Shown: positions 1-8,260 of the stretch, one piece after another
Layout: every line of letters begins with the position of its first letter
How positions within the stretch are numbered: the first letter of the stretch is position 1
Source of the DNA: Halorubrum depositum
GTDB lineage: Archaea; Halobacteriota; Halobacteria; Halobacteriales; Haloferacaceae
Assembly (NCBI RefSeq): GCF_007671725.1
Contig: NZ_VCNM01000001.1
Span: 930,001-994,000 of the forward strand
Direction of reading: 5' to 3'
Length of the DNA stretch: 64,000 bases
Position numbers and translations under genes: made by a program
The notes under the pieces: generated by a model
Told to the model about the DNA's origin: nothing
Database searches by the model: none
The model's input: only the letters and a program-made list of their open reading frames with translations

Positions 1-320
1 TCGTGATCGAGGGGACCGGCCTCGGCAACGCGACCGCCGCGATCGGCGACGCGGTGGCCGACGCCCTCCCGGAAACGCCCGTCGTCGTCGCCGGACGGCC
101 CCCGGCGGGCCCGACCGAGCCGGTGTACGGCACGCCCGGCGGCGCGGTCACGCTGGCGGAGCACGGGGCGACGTTCGCCGGCCCGCTCCCGGCGTCGAAG
201 GCGCGGGTCGCGCTCGCGCTCGGGCTCGCTGCCGGCCTCGACCGCGACGAGGGAGACGCCGAGGGCGACGCCCTCGCCGCCCTGTTCCGGGCTCCGGGAG
301 GGATTGAGAGCCCGAGATAA
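1..320 (+). CDS. L-asparaginase family protein, C-terminal part
   Basis: This is the last ~105 residues of a protein that begins left of the window; the reading frame is open to base 3 and ends in TAA at 318-320. The fragment holds an IEGTGLGNAT segment, then PVVVAGRPPAG, a VYGTPGGAVTL stretch and the PASKARVALALGL helix, which in this order match the C-terminal domain of type I/II asparaginases and of the related GatD subunit. Such enzymes hydrolyse asparagine to aspartate and ammonia. The catalytic threonines lie in the missing N-terminal half, so activity cannot be judged. No gatE gene is seen next to it. Asparaginase is preferred over GatD because the tail is short. Confidence 0.75.
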   Translation, partial: VIEGTGLGNATAAIGDAVADALPETPVVVAGRPPAGPTEPVYGTPGGAVTLAEHGATFAGPLPASKARVALALGLAAGLDRDEGDAEGDALAALFRAPGGIESPR

Positions 321-379
321 CACAGGGAGCCGTTTGCGCCTACGGGAAGCCCTTATGCGCGCCCCGCGTAGCCGCGGCC

Positions 380-1549
380 ATGATCCGACGCACGCGGCGG
401 GCGGTCCTGTGCGGCCTCGGTGCCGGGGGCGTCGCCGCGCTCGCCGGCTGCACGAGCGAGGGCGATCCCGGAACCGGCGGCGGGAGCGACGGTGGCGACG
501 GCGACAACAGCGATCCCGACCCCGAGACCGCGGTCCATCAGGTCGGCGGACCGCTCTCCGGCCCGGCGTGGAGACGCGAGGAGCGCCGCGGCCTCTGCGC
601 GCTGATCACCGAGGAGAGCGACGCGGCGTGGCTGCTCCGAGAGGCGCCCGCGGAGACGGTCGCGTTCGTCGAGGCGACCGACTTCGACGAGTCGGTGCTC
701 GCGTACGTCGAGTCGGTCGGGCCGACGACCTGTCACGACGCCGTCTCGTTCGCCGACGTCGCGGTCGAGGACGGGACGCTCGTCGCGAGCGCAAAAGTCG
801 AGGGGCCCGGCGACGAGACCGTCGCCTGCGGGCAGGCGATCACCTTCTCCGGCGCCTTCCTTCGGGTCACGACCGACTCCCGTCCCGAGTCGATCCGGGT
901 GTCGGTCACGGACGGCTGGGGCGAGACGAGCGAGGTGACGGGCGAGGACGGGGTCCGCGACCCCGAGGCGCTGCCCGGCGGCGTGCGCCCCGACGGGGAC
1001 CCCGAGGCGCTCCCCGCGTCGTTCGAGTGCGAGCGCGAGGGGTTCGAGCGCCACCCGCAGGCGTACGACGGCGAGGTCGACTGGGGCGGCGGCGGTGGCG
1101 TCGGCGGGGACGACGGCGGAGATACCGGGACCGGTGACAGGGGGCCGCTCGCGCTCCGAGCCGTGATACCCGGCGACGACGACCCCGCCTCGGAGCCGCT
1201 GTCGGTCGGCCGCGGGACCGCCTTCCGGATCGAGCTGACGAACGTCTCGGGACGCGAGGTCCACGTCGGCAATCGGGGGAAGTACAACCTCGAAATACTG
1301 ACCGAGGCCGGGTGGACCGAGATCCGCGGCGGCGACGAGGACGCTACCTTCGAATACACCGACGAGGCGATCGCGGTCCGGCCGGGCGAGACGCTCGCGT
1401 GGGAGTTCGAGATGACCGAGGAGGGACTCGTCGAGGGTGGCCCCCACGCCGACGACCTCCACGTCTGTCCCGATCTGGTACCGGGTCGCTACCGGTTCGT
1501 CTTCTTCGGCGCCGACGACCTCGCGGTCGCGTTCGACTACGTGGGGTAG
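380..1549 (+). CDS. Tat-exported lipoprotein with C-terminal beta domain
   Basis: A 389-residue secreted lipoprotein of unknown function. The N-terminus has a twin-arginine-like MIRRTRR stretch, a hydrophobic core and a LAGC lipobox (Cys ~24), followed by a Gly/Asp/Ser linker. A second Gly-rich linker near residues 235-250 separates an N-terminal domain containing paired cysteines from a C-terminal ~120-residue beta-type domain. That last domain ends in a CP-x-L-x-PG-x-YRFVF-x-G motif that is repeated in the lipoprotein at 14101-14703, so the two are paralogues. The start is supported by a CTTATG TATA-like box at 350-355, about 27 bases upstream, typical of leaderless haloarchaeal genes. Anchoring on the outer face of the membrane is inferred. 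Confidence 0.75.
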   Translation: MIRRTRRAVLCGLGAGGVAALAGCTSEGDPGTGGGSDGGDGDNSDPDPETAVHQVGGPLSGPAWRREERRGLCALITEESDAAWLLREAPAETVAFVEATDFDESVLAYVESVGPTTCHDAVSFADVAVEDGTLVASAKVEGPGDETVACGQAITFSGAFLRVTTDSRPESIRVSVTDGWGETSEVTGEDGVRDPEALPGGVRPDGDPEALPASFECEREGFERHPQAYDGEVDWGGGGGVGGDDGGDTGTGDRGPLALRAVIPGDDDPASEPLSVGRGTAFRIELTNVSGREVHVGNRGKYNLEILTEAGWTEIRGGDEDATFEYTDEAIAVRPGETLAWEFEMTEEGLVEGGPHADDLHVCPDLVPGRYRFVFFGADDLAVAFDYVG

Positions 1550-1585
1550 TTCGGCGTCGCCGCGCTCGCGAGCGCCCGCGACCGT

Positions 1586-2737
1586 CTAGACGCGCACTTC
1601 TATCAGGAGGTCCGACTCGGGCGACTCGCCCATCGCCTCGCGCACCCGGTCCCACGAGAGGTTCGCGCGGGCGGTCACCGTCTCGGCCGCGATGGCGCCG
1701 CAGGCGTTGCCGACGAGCAGCGGCACCTGGTAGTCGCGCGGGTCGTGCGAGAACCCGCCGTCGACGACCTCGGGCTCGCGGAGGGCCGCGCCGAGGAACC
1801 CGGCCGCGAAGGCGTCGCCCGCGCCGGCCGTGTCGACCGGGTCGACGTCGAAGCCGGGGTGAGAGACGTCACCGTGGGGAGTCCGAATCGTCGCGCCCTC
1901 GTCCCCGAGCTTGATCGCGACGACGCGGTCGTCCGGCTCCCACGGGTCGATGTCGGTCGAGTCGGCCAGCGCGTCGGCCTCGCGGGCGTTTAAGAAGAGC
2001 ACGTCGGCCGCGTGGAGCGCGGCCTCGAACTCCCGGTCCCCGACGCGCCGGCCGGGGTCGAAGCTGCGGGTCGCGCCCGCCTCGCCCGCGGCGGTCGCCA
2101 GCGCGGCCGCGGTCGCCGGCTGCTGGCCCGTGAGGTGGAGGTGATCGGCCGCCGCGAGGGTGTCGCGGTCGAGGCCGGCCGCGGTGAACGACTCGTTGGC
2201 GCCGTCGTTCGCCAACATCAGGAGCTCGCCGCCGCCGTCGACGATGACGTACTTCACCGAGGTGGGCTCGTCGGCGTCGACGAGCACCTGCCCGGGGTCG
2301 ACACCGGCGCTCGCGAGCTCGCGGAGCGCGAGCGCGCCCGACTCGTCGCCGCCGACGCTCCCGTAGACGACGGACTGGCCGCCGAGGTCGACGAGGCCGA
2401 CCGCGACGTTCGCGGCGCTGCCGCCGCCGGACTGCTCGAGCCGCTCGATCCGCGTCTCGCCGTCGGGCTCCGGCAGCCGGTCGACGTGGATCGTCACGTC
2501 CCAGTTGATGTGGCCCGCGGTGACCACCTTCGGCGCGCGGCTCGACTCCTCGGGCGAGAGGTCGGGGTCCTCGTCGACGGGCTCGGAGGCGTCGGCGGAT
2601 TCGGTATCCGCCGACTCCCACTCGGACACCTCCTCGTCCCACTCCGCGACCTCCTCCTCCCAGTCCTCGGTCCCGTCCCCGATCGTTGCTCCGTCCCCGT
2701 CCGTCTCCCGGTCTCTGTCCCTCCCGTCCCCGCTCAT
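1586..2737 (-). CDS. PfkB-family sugar kinase, probable ribose-1-phosphate kinase
   Basis: A 383-residue ribokinase-family kinase. After about 68 acidic, low-complexity residues the PfkB fold starts at KVVTAGHINWD. The first signature is GGGSAANVAVGL and the second is DTAGAGDAFAAGFL, whose GAGD aspartate is the catalytic base. Its ATG overlaps the stop of the ribose-1,5-bisphosphate isomerase gene by four bases (ATGA), so the two are translationally coupled, and this overlap decides the start despite the long acidic extension. In halophilic archaea the PfkB enzyme of this neighbourhood phosphorylates ribose 1-phosphate to ribose 1,5-bisphosphate; this substrate is assigned from context and the published haloarchaeal nucleoside pathway, not from residues. 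A nucleoside kinase role is the main alternative. Confidence 0.85.
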   Translation of the reverse strand: MSGDGRDRDRETDGDGATIGDGTEDWEEEVAEWDEEVSEWESADTESADASEPVDEDPDLSPEESSRAPKVVTAGHINWDVTIHVDRLPEPDGETRIERLEQSGGGSAANVAVGLVDLGGQSVVYGSVGGDESGALALRELASAGVDPGQVLVDADEPTSVKYVIVDGGGELLMLANDGANESFTAAGLDRDTLAAADHLHLTGQQPATAAALATAAGEAGATRSFDPGRRVGDREFEAALHAADVLFLNAREADALADSTDIDPWEPDDRVVAIKLGDEGATIRTPHGDVSHPGFDVDPVDTAGAGDAFAAGFLGAALREPEVVDGGFSHDPRDYQVPLLVGNACGAIAAETVTARANLSWDRVREAMGESPESDLLIEVRV

Positions 2738-3705
2738 GGCTCCGCCCACGGCTCCGCGGCGCCCTCGCCGAACAGCTCCCGCATCAGCGTCACGATGCTC
2801 TCGGGCGGGAACTGCCCCTGCTCGGTGACGATCGCGTCCATGTACCGCGGCGGCGTCACGTCGAAGGCGGGGTTCTCGACGTCGATCTCGCCGATCTCCT
2901 CGCGGGCCGCGGGGTCGATCACCTCCGCCTCGTCGCGCATCTCGATCTCGACGGTGTGGCCCGTCAGCGTCTCCGGGTGGAGCTTGATCGTCTGGGCCGC
3001 GGTCATGATCGGGACACCGCGCTCGCGGGCGTTGACCGCGAGCCCCGACGTGCCGATCTTGTTGATCACGCCGCCGTCGGCCGCGATCGAGTCGGCCCCG
3101 ACGACGACGTGGTCGACCTCGTCGAGGTAGCGCCGGGCCGCGGAGTCGACGATGAGGGTCACCGGGACGCCGGCGTCGCGGAGCTGTTCCGCGGTGATGT
3201 GGCCCTGCTGGCGCGGGCGCGTCTCCTTGACGACCGCCGAGATCGACTTCCCCTGTTCGACGGCGGCCTCGATGCACGCGAGCGCGTCCGTCGAGTGGCA
3301 GTGGGTCATCACCGTGTCGCCGTCGGCGAGGCGGTTCGCGCCCACCCGCCCGAGGTCCTCCTGCGCGCGGTCGAGCTGGTCGACGAACGCCTCGCTCGCG
3401 TCGACCACGCTCCGGCGGAGCCGATCGACGTCGTCGCCCTCCATCCGCTGGAGGACGTATCGGAGGGCGTTCGGCAGCGAGACGGCCGTGGGGCGCGTCT
3501 CGCGGAGGGTCCGGGCCGCGGAACGCATCGACGCGCGGAACGCCGCCGGGTCGCTCGCGGTCGGCCCGCTCGCCGCGGCCGCGCGCGCCTGCTCGGCGAG
3601 CGCCTCCGCCGCGGCCGAGGCGATGGTCGCCGCCCCGCGGATCTCCATCGTCGCGATCGCCTCGGCGGTCTCGCGCACCGCGGCCGCCGGCTCGTGCTCG
3701 GTCAT
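2734..3705 (-). CDS. Ribose-1,5-bisphosphate isomerase (eIF2B alpha/beta/delta-like)
   Basis: A 323-residue member of the eIF2B-related isomerase family that converts ribose 1,5-bisphosphate to ribulose 1,5-bisphosphate. The N-terminal third is helical. The catalytic cysteine lies in MTHCHSTDA (Cys136) and the catalytic aspartate in VVGADSIAADGG (Asp205), both as in archaeal R15P isomerases; the GTSGLAVNARERGVP segment is also conserved. The gene leads a two-gene unit with the PfkB kinase and has its own promoter: a GTTATATAAA box on the minus strand at 3731-3740, ~28 bases before the ATG. There is no RubisCO in the window, in keeping with halophiles that send RuBP to a phosphatase and aldolase instead. 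Confidence 0.9.
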   Translation of the reverse strand: MTEHEPAAAVRETAEAIATMEIRGAATIASAAAEALAEQARAAAASGPTASDPAAFRASMRSAARTLRETRPTAVSLPNALRYVLQRMEGDDVDRLRRSVVDASEAFVDQLDRAQEDLGRVGANRLADGDTVMTHCHSTDALACIEAAVEQGKSISAVVKETRPRQQGHITAEQLRDAGVPVTLIVDSAARRYLDEVDHVVVGADSIAADGGVINKIGTSGLAVNARERGVPIMTAAQTIKLHPETLTGHTVEIEMRDEAEVIDPAAREEIGEIDVENPAFDVTPPRYMDAIVTEQGQFPPESIVTLMRELFGEGAAEPWAEP

Positions 3706-3730
3706 ACCGATCCGGTAGCCCGTCCGGATA

Positions 3731-3740
3731 TTTATATAAC
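3731..3740 (-). promoter_or_regulatory. TATA box of the R15P isomerase-kinase unit
   Basis: On the minus strand the bases read GTTATATAAA. They sit 26-35 bases before the ATG at 3705, the expected distance for a leaderless haloarchaeal transcript. The box falls in the 73-base gap after the aldolase stop, so the isomerase and kinase genes can be transcribed separately from the phosphatase and aldolase pair. Confidence 0.65.
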
Positions 3741-3778
3741 CGGGCGACCGGAGCGACCGGCGAGGCGGGCGGCCGCGG

Positions 3779-4459
3779 CTACTCCCCGTCCGCGGCCGGC
3801 TGCTGCCCGTAGCTCTCGAACCGCTCCTCGACGGTCGCCAGCTGGTCGTCGGTGAGGACGGTGGGCTCGCCGACCGCCGACGCCCGGAGGTAGAGCCGGC
3901 AGAGGTCCTCGACGTGGTGCGTGTTCTCCACGGCGGTCTCGATGTCCGGCCCGGTCACCACGAGGCCGTGGTTCGCGAGGATCGCCGCGTCGGAGCCGGC
4001 CTCGGCCATCGCGGCGACGGCGTTCGCGGCCAACTCCTCGGTCCCGTACGGCGCGTAGTCGGCGAGCGGCACCTCCCGGCCCACCGAGACGATCATGTAG
4101 TGGACCGGCGGCAGCTTCCGGCCGAGCGTCGCCATCGTCGTCGCCCACGGCGAGTGGGTGTGGACGATCGCGCCCGGGCGGTCGTGTTTGTAGATTCCCG
4201 TGTGCATCGGCACCTCGCTCGACGGCGCCATCCGGCCCGCCAGCCGCTCCCCGTCGAGCGAGACCACCGGCACGTCGTCGGCGTCGAAGGAGTCGTACGG
4301 AACGCCCGTCGGTGTCACCGCGACCGCGTCGCCGTCGCGGACGCTGAGGTTCCCGGTCCGGCCGGGCGTCAGCTCGGCGAGCGCCGGCGCGTACTCGACG
4401 ACCGACTCCCGGGCGTCGCGGAGCAGATCCGGGTCGGGATCGGTCGCGTCCCAACTCAC
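3779..4459 (-). CDS. Class II aldolase, probable ribulose-1-phosphate aldolase
   Basis: A 226-residue zinc-dependent class II (AraD/FucA-type) aldolase. Recognisable elements are the [10 protein letters not shown] phosphate-binding segment, [11 protein letters not shown] with the catalytic Glu, the [11 protein letters not shown] zinc-binding histidine pair and [10 protein letters not shown] with a further histidine ligand. The start is a GTG whose last two bases form the TGA of the upstream HAD gene (GTGA overlap), so the pair is translationally coupled. In the haloarchaeal non-carboxylating pentose bisphosphate route this aldolase cleaves ribulose 1-phosphate to dihydroxyacetone phosphate and glycolaldehyde. 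The sequence alone would also fit fuculose-1-phosphate aldolase; the neighbours favour ribulose 1-phosphate. Confidence 0.85.
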   Translation of the reverse strand: MSWDATDPDPDLLRDARESVVEYAPALAELTPGRTGNLSVRDGDAVAVTPTGVPYDSFDADDVPVVSLDGERLAGRMAPSSEVPMHTGIYKHDRPGAIVHTHSPWATTMATLGRKLPPVHYMIVSVGREVPLADYAPYGTEELAANAVAAMAEAGSDAAILANHGLVVTGPDIETAVENTHHVEDLCRLYLRASAVGEPTVLTDDQLATVEERFESYGQQPAADGE

Positions 4460-5169
4460 AGCGCCACCTCCGTCAGGTCGGCGAAGACGTCGAGGCGGTG
4501 GTCCGGACGCCGCGGTCCCCGGAGTTCGTCGTCGCTCGGCGCGTCGCCGCCGGCGACGAACAGCGCCGTGTCCATCCCGACCGCGTTCGCGCCGACGACG
4601 TCGGCCTCGACGTTGTCGCCGACCATCAGCGCCTCGCTCGGCCGGCAGTCGAACCCCGCGAGCGCGGTCGTGAAGGGGAGCGCGCTCGGCTTCTCGCGGC
4701 CCACCTCCTCGGAGGTGACGAGCCGGTCGATCCGGTCGTCGATCCCGAGCCGCGCGAGCTTCTGCAGCTGGACCCGAGTGGTGAGGTTGGTCACGACGGC
4801 GACGTCGACCCCCGCCGCCGCGAGCGCGTCGAAGACCGACTCGACGCCGTCGCACAGCTCCATCTCGGTCGCGTACCCCTCCCAGTAGGCGTCGCCGAGC
4901 GCGAGCGCGGTCGCGGCGTCTCGCTCGCCCGCGTGGCGCCGGAGCGCGCGCTTGAAGTAGATGTGCCGGTCGTGGGAGGCGGCGGTGCCGGCGGTCTCGC
5001 GCTTCGCCGCCCGCCGCGCGGTCGCGTACAGCTCGTCGAACGTCCCGCGGTCCATGTCGTACCCGCGCTCGCGGAACGCCGCGAGCGCCGCCCGCTTGCC
5101 GGCCTCGTTGCAGGGGGGGTACGGGTAGAGGGTGTCGTCGAGGTCGAAACACACCGCCTCGTAGCTCAT
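4456..5169 (-). CDS. HAD-superfamily phosphatase, probable RuBP phosphatase
   Basis: A 237-residue HAD hydrolase. Motif I is FDLDDTLYP with the nucleophile Asp9 and acid/base Asp11, motif II is the [10 protein letters not shown] threonine, motif III the lysine in [10 protein letters not shown] and motif [11 protein letters not shown]. The cap is of the small helical C1 type. It is first in the unit HAD-aldolase, with the aldolase GTG overlapping its stop. The equivalent enzyme of the haloarchaeal nucleoside pathway removes one phosphate from ribulose 1,5-bisphosphate to give ribulose 1-phosphate. A CTTAAG TATA-like box at ~5191-5196 (minus) lies about 25 bases before the ATG. HAD substrates are hard to predict, so the assignment depends on context. 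Confidence 0.8.
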   Translation of the reverse strand: MSYEAVCFDLDDTLYPYPPCNEAGKRAALAAFRERGYDMDRGTFDELYATARRAAKRETAGTAASHDRHIYFKRALRRHAGERDAATALALGDAYWEGYATEMELCDGVESVFDALAAAGVDVAVVTNLTTRVQLQKLARLGIDDRIDRLVTSEEVGREKPSALPFTTALAGFDCRPSEALMVGDNVEADVVGANAVGMDTALFVAGGDAPSDDELRGPRRPDHRLDVFADLTEVAL

Positions 5170-5372
5170 GCCCTCACTCGACCCGGCGGCGACTTAAGCG
5201 TGGTTCGGCGCGGGCGCTCCGTCGTTTTATAACCGATACCGCGGCCATCGGGCCCGTGAACTGACCGACCGTCCGCGGCGGCCGAGGCGGGAGCCCGGCG
5301 CACCGCCGCGGGATTGCGATCGCGCCGGCTGTTCGCCACGCTCCGCAGCCGCGGGCGACCGCGACGGCCCGC

Positions 5373-6245
5373 CTACTGCTCGTTCATCGCCTCGCTGGCG
5401 ATGTTCCGGCCGCGGGAGTTGAGCGCCACCTCGCGGCGCACCCGCACCTCCTCGACCACGTCGAGGTCGACGAGCCGTTCGAACGTCTCCTCGACCGCGT
5501 CGACGTCCATCCCGAGGAACGAGGGGATCTCGAACGGCGAGACGCCGGAGTACAGCGCCATCAACACCTCCCGGTCGCGGCTGGAGAGGTCGACGTTCGT
5601 CGAACTGCGCTCCTCGCCCTTCCGGAGCCACGCCTCGACGAACCGCATCCGGTTGGGATCGCCGGCGACGTGCGTCTCGATGCTGGTGCCCTCGTCGTCG
5701 GTGTGGGACACCTCGATGACGGGCTTCTTCTCGCCGTTGACCGTGCGTTTGGCGGCGTCGAGGCCGCTGATGTCGTCGAGGTCGAACTCCACGAACGCGC
5801 CGCTTTCCAAGGCGGCGTTGAGCCCGTTCTCGTCGATCTTCACGCGGGCCTGCTCCCACTCGGTCTCCTGGACGACGCCGCCCTCGATCGCGGGGTGTTT
5901 GGCGGTCACCGTTCGCTGGTCGAGCAGGGCCCGGTAGACGTCGCGCTCGAACGACTCGTGGTCCGACGCGGCGACCAACAGCACCTGGTCGCCGAGGTCG
6001 AAGCTCACGTAGTTGGAGACGCGCGCGACCGACTGGTTGGCGTCGTGGCGCCCGCCCAGCCCCCGGAGCTCCGAGAGGGGGATCGTTCGCTTCCCGTCGT
6101 TGCCGGCCAAGATCAGCCGCCGGTTCGAGAGGAGCACTCGCCCCGGCGTCCACGAGACGTCGCTCACCTTCCGTCCCTCGCGGACGGCGACCGCGAAGCG
6201 CCCCTGGGTGTCCGTCACCTTGTACTCGCCGCCGCCGTCGGACAT
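5373..6245 (-). CDS. cheF: Taxis protein CheF
   Basis: A 290-residue CheF (DUF439) protein, the archaea-specific adaptor that links phosphorylated CheY to the archaellum switch complex. The sequence begins MSDGGGEYKVTDTQGRF and has a beta-rich first half (VLLSNRRLILAG, IPLSELRGLGG), a second related beta domain near residues 130-200, and a C-terminal winged-helix-like segment (LSSRDREVLMALYSGVSPFEIPSFLG) of about 80 residues. Its ATG directly abuts the TAA of the HEAT-repeat gene, so it is the last gene of the cheB-cheA-cheR-HEAT-cheF operon. No archaellum (fla/arl) genes are in the window. Confidence 0.92.
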   Translation of the reverse strand: MSDGGGEYKVTDTQGRFAVAVREGRKVSDVSWTPGRVLLSNRRLILAGNDGKRTIPLSELRGLGGRHDANQSVARVSNYVSFDLGDQVLLVAASDHESFERDVYRALLDQRTVTAKHPAIEGGVVQETEWEQARVKIDENGLNAALESGAFVEFDLDDISGLDAAKRTVNGEKKPVIEVSHTDDEGTSIETHVAGDPNRMRFVEAWLRKGEERSSTNVDLSSRDREVLMALYSGVSPFEIPSFLGMDVDAVEETFERLVDLDVVEEVRVRREVALNSRGRNIASEAMNEQ

Positions 6246-7457
6246 TTATGGACCCCCCGCCCGGAGCTTGGACACCGCGGAGAACACCCGCTGCCGGACC
6301 GCGGAGCTCTCGTCGTCGGTTAGCTCTTCGAGCCGGTTCAGCGTCTCCTGCCCGCCGACCTGCCCGAGCACGAACACCGCCTTTGCTCGGGCGTCCTCCG
6401 GGTGCTCGGTGCCGAGTCTGTCGAGCAGCCGGTCCTCGACGATCGGCCCGCCGAGGCTCTTGAGGCTCGTGGCCGCGAACTGAGCGGTCTGCGGGTCCTC
6501 GTCGGCGAGCGCGCCCGCGAGCGCCTCGACCGCGTCCGCCGACTCCGGCTCCGCGACGCGGCCGAGGATCCACGCCGCGTTCCGCCGCTGGCGGTCCTGC
6601 TGGCCGTCCGTGAGGATCTCGACGAGCGGCTCGACGACCGTGGCGTCGTCCGCCGACTTCAGCTCGGAGACGACGCGGTCCCGCACCGCGTGGCTCTGCT
6701 GGGTCGGCACGTTCGACAGCAGCTCGATGACCGAGTACACCGCGGCGTTGCGGACGACCGCGCTCTCGTCGCCGAGCGCCCGCGCCAGCGGCTCCACTGG
6801 CTCGGGGTTGTTCGCCTTCCCGAGCGCGCCGGCCGCGATCCGTCGGAGCGACTCGTCGCCGTCGTCGAGGAGGTCGAGCAGCGGCGAGAGCGCCCGGTCC
6901 GTCCCGACGTTTCCGAGCGCGTTCGCCGCGGCCCGCCTGACCCGCGGATCGCCGTCGTCCAGGCGCTTGGTCAGCGCCGGGACCGACCGCGGGTCCGCGA
7001 ACGTCCCGCAGGCCTGACAGGCGCGCAGCCTGACCCGCGAGTCCTCGTCGTCGAGGGCCTCGACGAGGTGTCGGAGCCCGCTCGCGTCGTCGAGTCCGCC
7101 GAGCGCGTTCGCGGCCGCCATCCGGAGCTCCGGGCGGTCGGCCTTGAGCGCGCGCGCGAACTTGCGGGCGGTGACCCACTCCGCCTCGGAGCCGCCGATG
7201 CCGGTGAGCTCTTCGAGCAGCTGTTCGAGCGCCGCCTGTCCGAGCTCGTCGAGCGCGTCGACGGCGGCCCCGCGGACCTCCGCGTCCTCGTCGCTCGTCG
7301 CCGCGCGGAGGAGCCCGTCGACCGATGCCTGGTCGTCGACGTCGCCGACCTCGCCGAGGAACTCGGCCGCCCGCCGCCGGACCGCGGCGCTGTCGCTGCT
7401 CAGCGCGTCCCTGAGCCGCTCCGCGTTCCCGTCTCGAGCGTACTGGTACAGCGACAT
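6246..7457 (-). CDS. HEAT-repeat protein of the taxis operon
   Basis: A 403-residue protein made almost wholly of PBS-lyase-type HEAT repeats, seen as ~30-residue units with recurring VRRAAANALG or LRRIAAGALG-like second helices. It has no enzymatic motif and should form a solenoid scaffold. A HEAT protein next to cheF is also present in the Halobacterium salinarum che region, where deletion affects taxis; the function here is inferred from that equivalence. The ATG shares one base with the cheR stop, and cheF begins at the base after its own stop, so translation is likely coupled. No signal peptide is visible, so it should act in the cytoplasm. Confidence 0.85.
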   Translation of the reverse strand: MSLYQYARDGNAERLRDALSSDSAAVRRRAAEFLGEVGDVDDQASVDGLLRAATSDEDAEVRGAAVDALDELGQAALEQLLEELTGIGGSEAEWVTARKFARALKADRPELRMAAANALGGLDDASGLRHLVEALDDEDSRVRLRACQACGTFADPRSVPALTKRLDDGDPRVRRAAANALGNVGTDRALSPLLDLLDDGDESLRRIAAGALGKANNPEPVEPLARALGDESAVVRNAAVYSVIELLSNVPTQQSHAVRDRVVSELKSADDATVVEPLVEILTDGQQDRQRRNAAWILGRVAEPESADAVEALAGALADEDPQTAQFAATSLKSLGGPIVEDRLLDRLGTEHPEDARAKAVFVLGQVGGQETLNRLEELTDDESSAVRQRVFSAVSKLRAGGP

Positions 7458-8260
7458 CAGACCCTCCCGAACACCCGTCGGCGCTTGTCGACCGGCTCGT
7501 ACCTGTCGGACCGGTCCGGCGGGACGCTCTCGGTCATTCCGAGCACGAGCACGCCGTCGTCGGCGAGCGACGCCTCCAGCGTGTCGAACAGCGCCCCCTT
7601 GTGGTCGACGTCGATATAGATCAGCAGGTTACGGCACAACACGACGTCGAAGGGGTCGCGCGCGCCGTCGCGGATCAGGTCGTGCGTCTCGAAGTCGACG
7701 AGCCGCCTGACCGCCGGTCGGACCCGGAAGGTGTCGCCGTCGCGCTCGACGTAGCTGTCGGGGTCCGAGAGCGGTGCCAGCTCCTCCGCGATGTCCGTCG
7801 TCCGGGTCGTGTGATAGATGCCCTCGCGGGCGTTGTCGAGCGCCTCCTCGCTGATGTCGGAGCCGAGCACCTCGATCCGCGATTCGTCGATCTCGGAGTC
7901 GTCGCAGGCCAGCATCGCGACCGAGTACGGCTCCCGGCCGTCCGCCGAGGGGGCCGACCAGACGCGGACCCGCCGCTGCTCGCTCGTCCGCTCGCGGAGC
8001 ACGCCGCGGAGCACGTCCCACATATCGGGGTTGCGGAAGAACTCCGTCACGTTGATCGTGAGCGCGTCCATCAGCGCCTCCCGCTCGTCGTCGTCCTCGC
8101 GGAGCAGGCGCTCGTACTCCGCGTGCGACTCCGTGTCGCGGCGACGCATCCGCGCCGTGATCCGCCGGTCGAGGTACGACTCGTTGTAGTAGCCGGGCTC
8201 GAACGGGACGGTGTCGTCGATCTGGCGGAGGACGCCCTCGAAGGCGGTCTCGCCGGTCAT
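7457..8260 (-). CDS. cheR: Chemoreceptor glutamate methyltransferase CheR
   Basis: A 267-residue SAM-dependent methyltransferase that methylates receptor glutamates. The N-terminal helical domain has the ITARMRRRD segment and VTEFFRNPDMW. The SAM-binding motif reads RVWSAPSADGREPYS, a variant of the usual SAG-C-xTG-EEPYS, with PSADG replacing the first glycines. VLCRNLLIYID, characteristic of CheR, lies near residue 208, and the LVLGMTES strand follows. The ATG overlaps the cheA stop by four bases. With CheB it sets the adaptation level of transducers encoded elsewhere, since no receptor gene is present in the window. Confidence 0.93.
   Translation of the reverse strand: MTGETAFEGVLRQIDDTVPFEPGYYNESYLDRRITARMRRRDTESHAEYERLLREDDDEREALMDALTINVTEFFRNPDMWDVLRGVLRERTSEQRRVRVWSAPSADGREPYSVAMLACDDSEIDESRIEVLGSDISEEALDNAREGIYHTTRTTDIAEELAPLSDPDSYVERDGDTFRVRPAVRRLVDFETHDLIRDGARDPFDVVLCRNLLIYIDVDHKGALFDTLEASLADDGVLVLGMTESVPPDRSDRYEPVDKRRRVFGRV

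Noticed and set aside
5221-5240. TTTTATAACC as the promoter of the HAD-aldolase genes
   Set aside because: It is ~55-60 bases before the HAD ATG, while a CTTAAG box lies at the expected ~25 bases. It may still be a secondary promoter.
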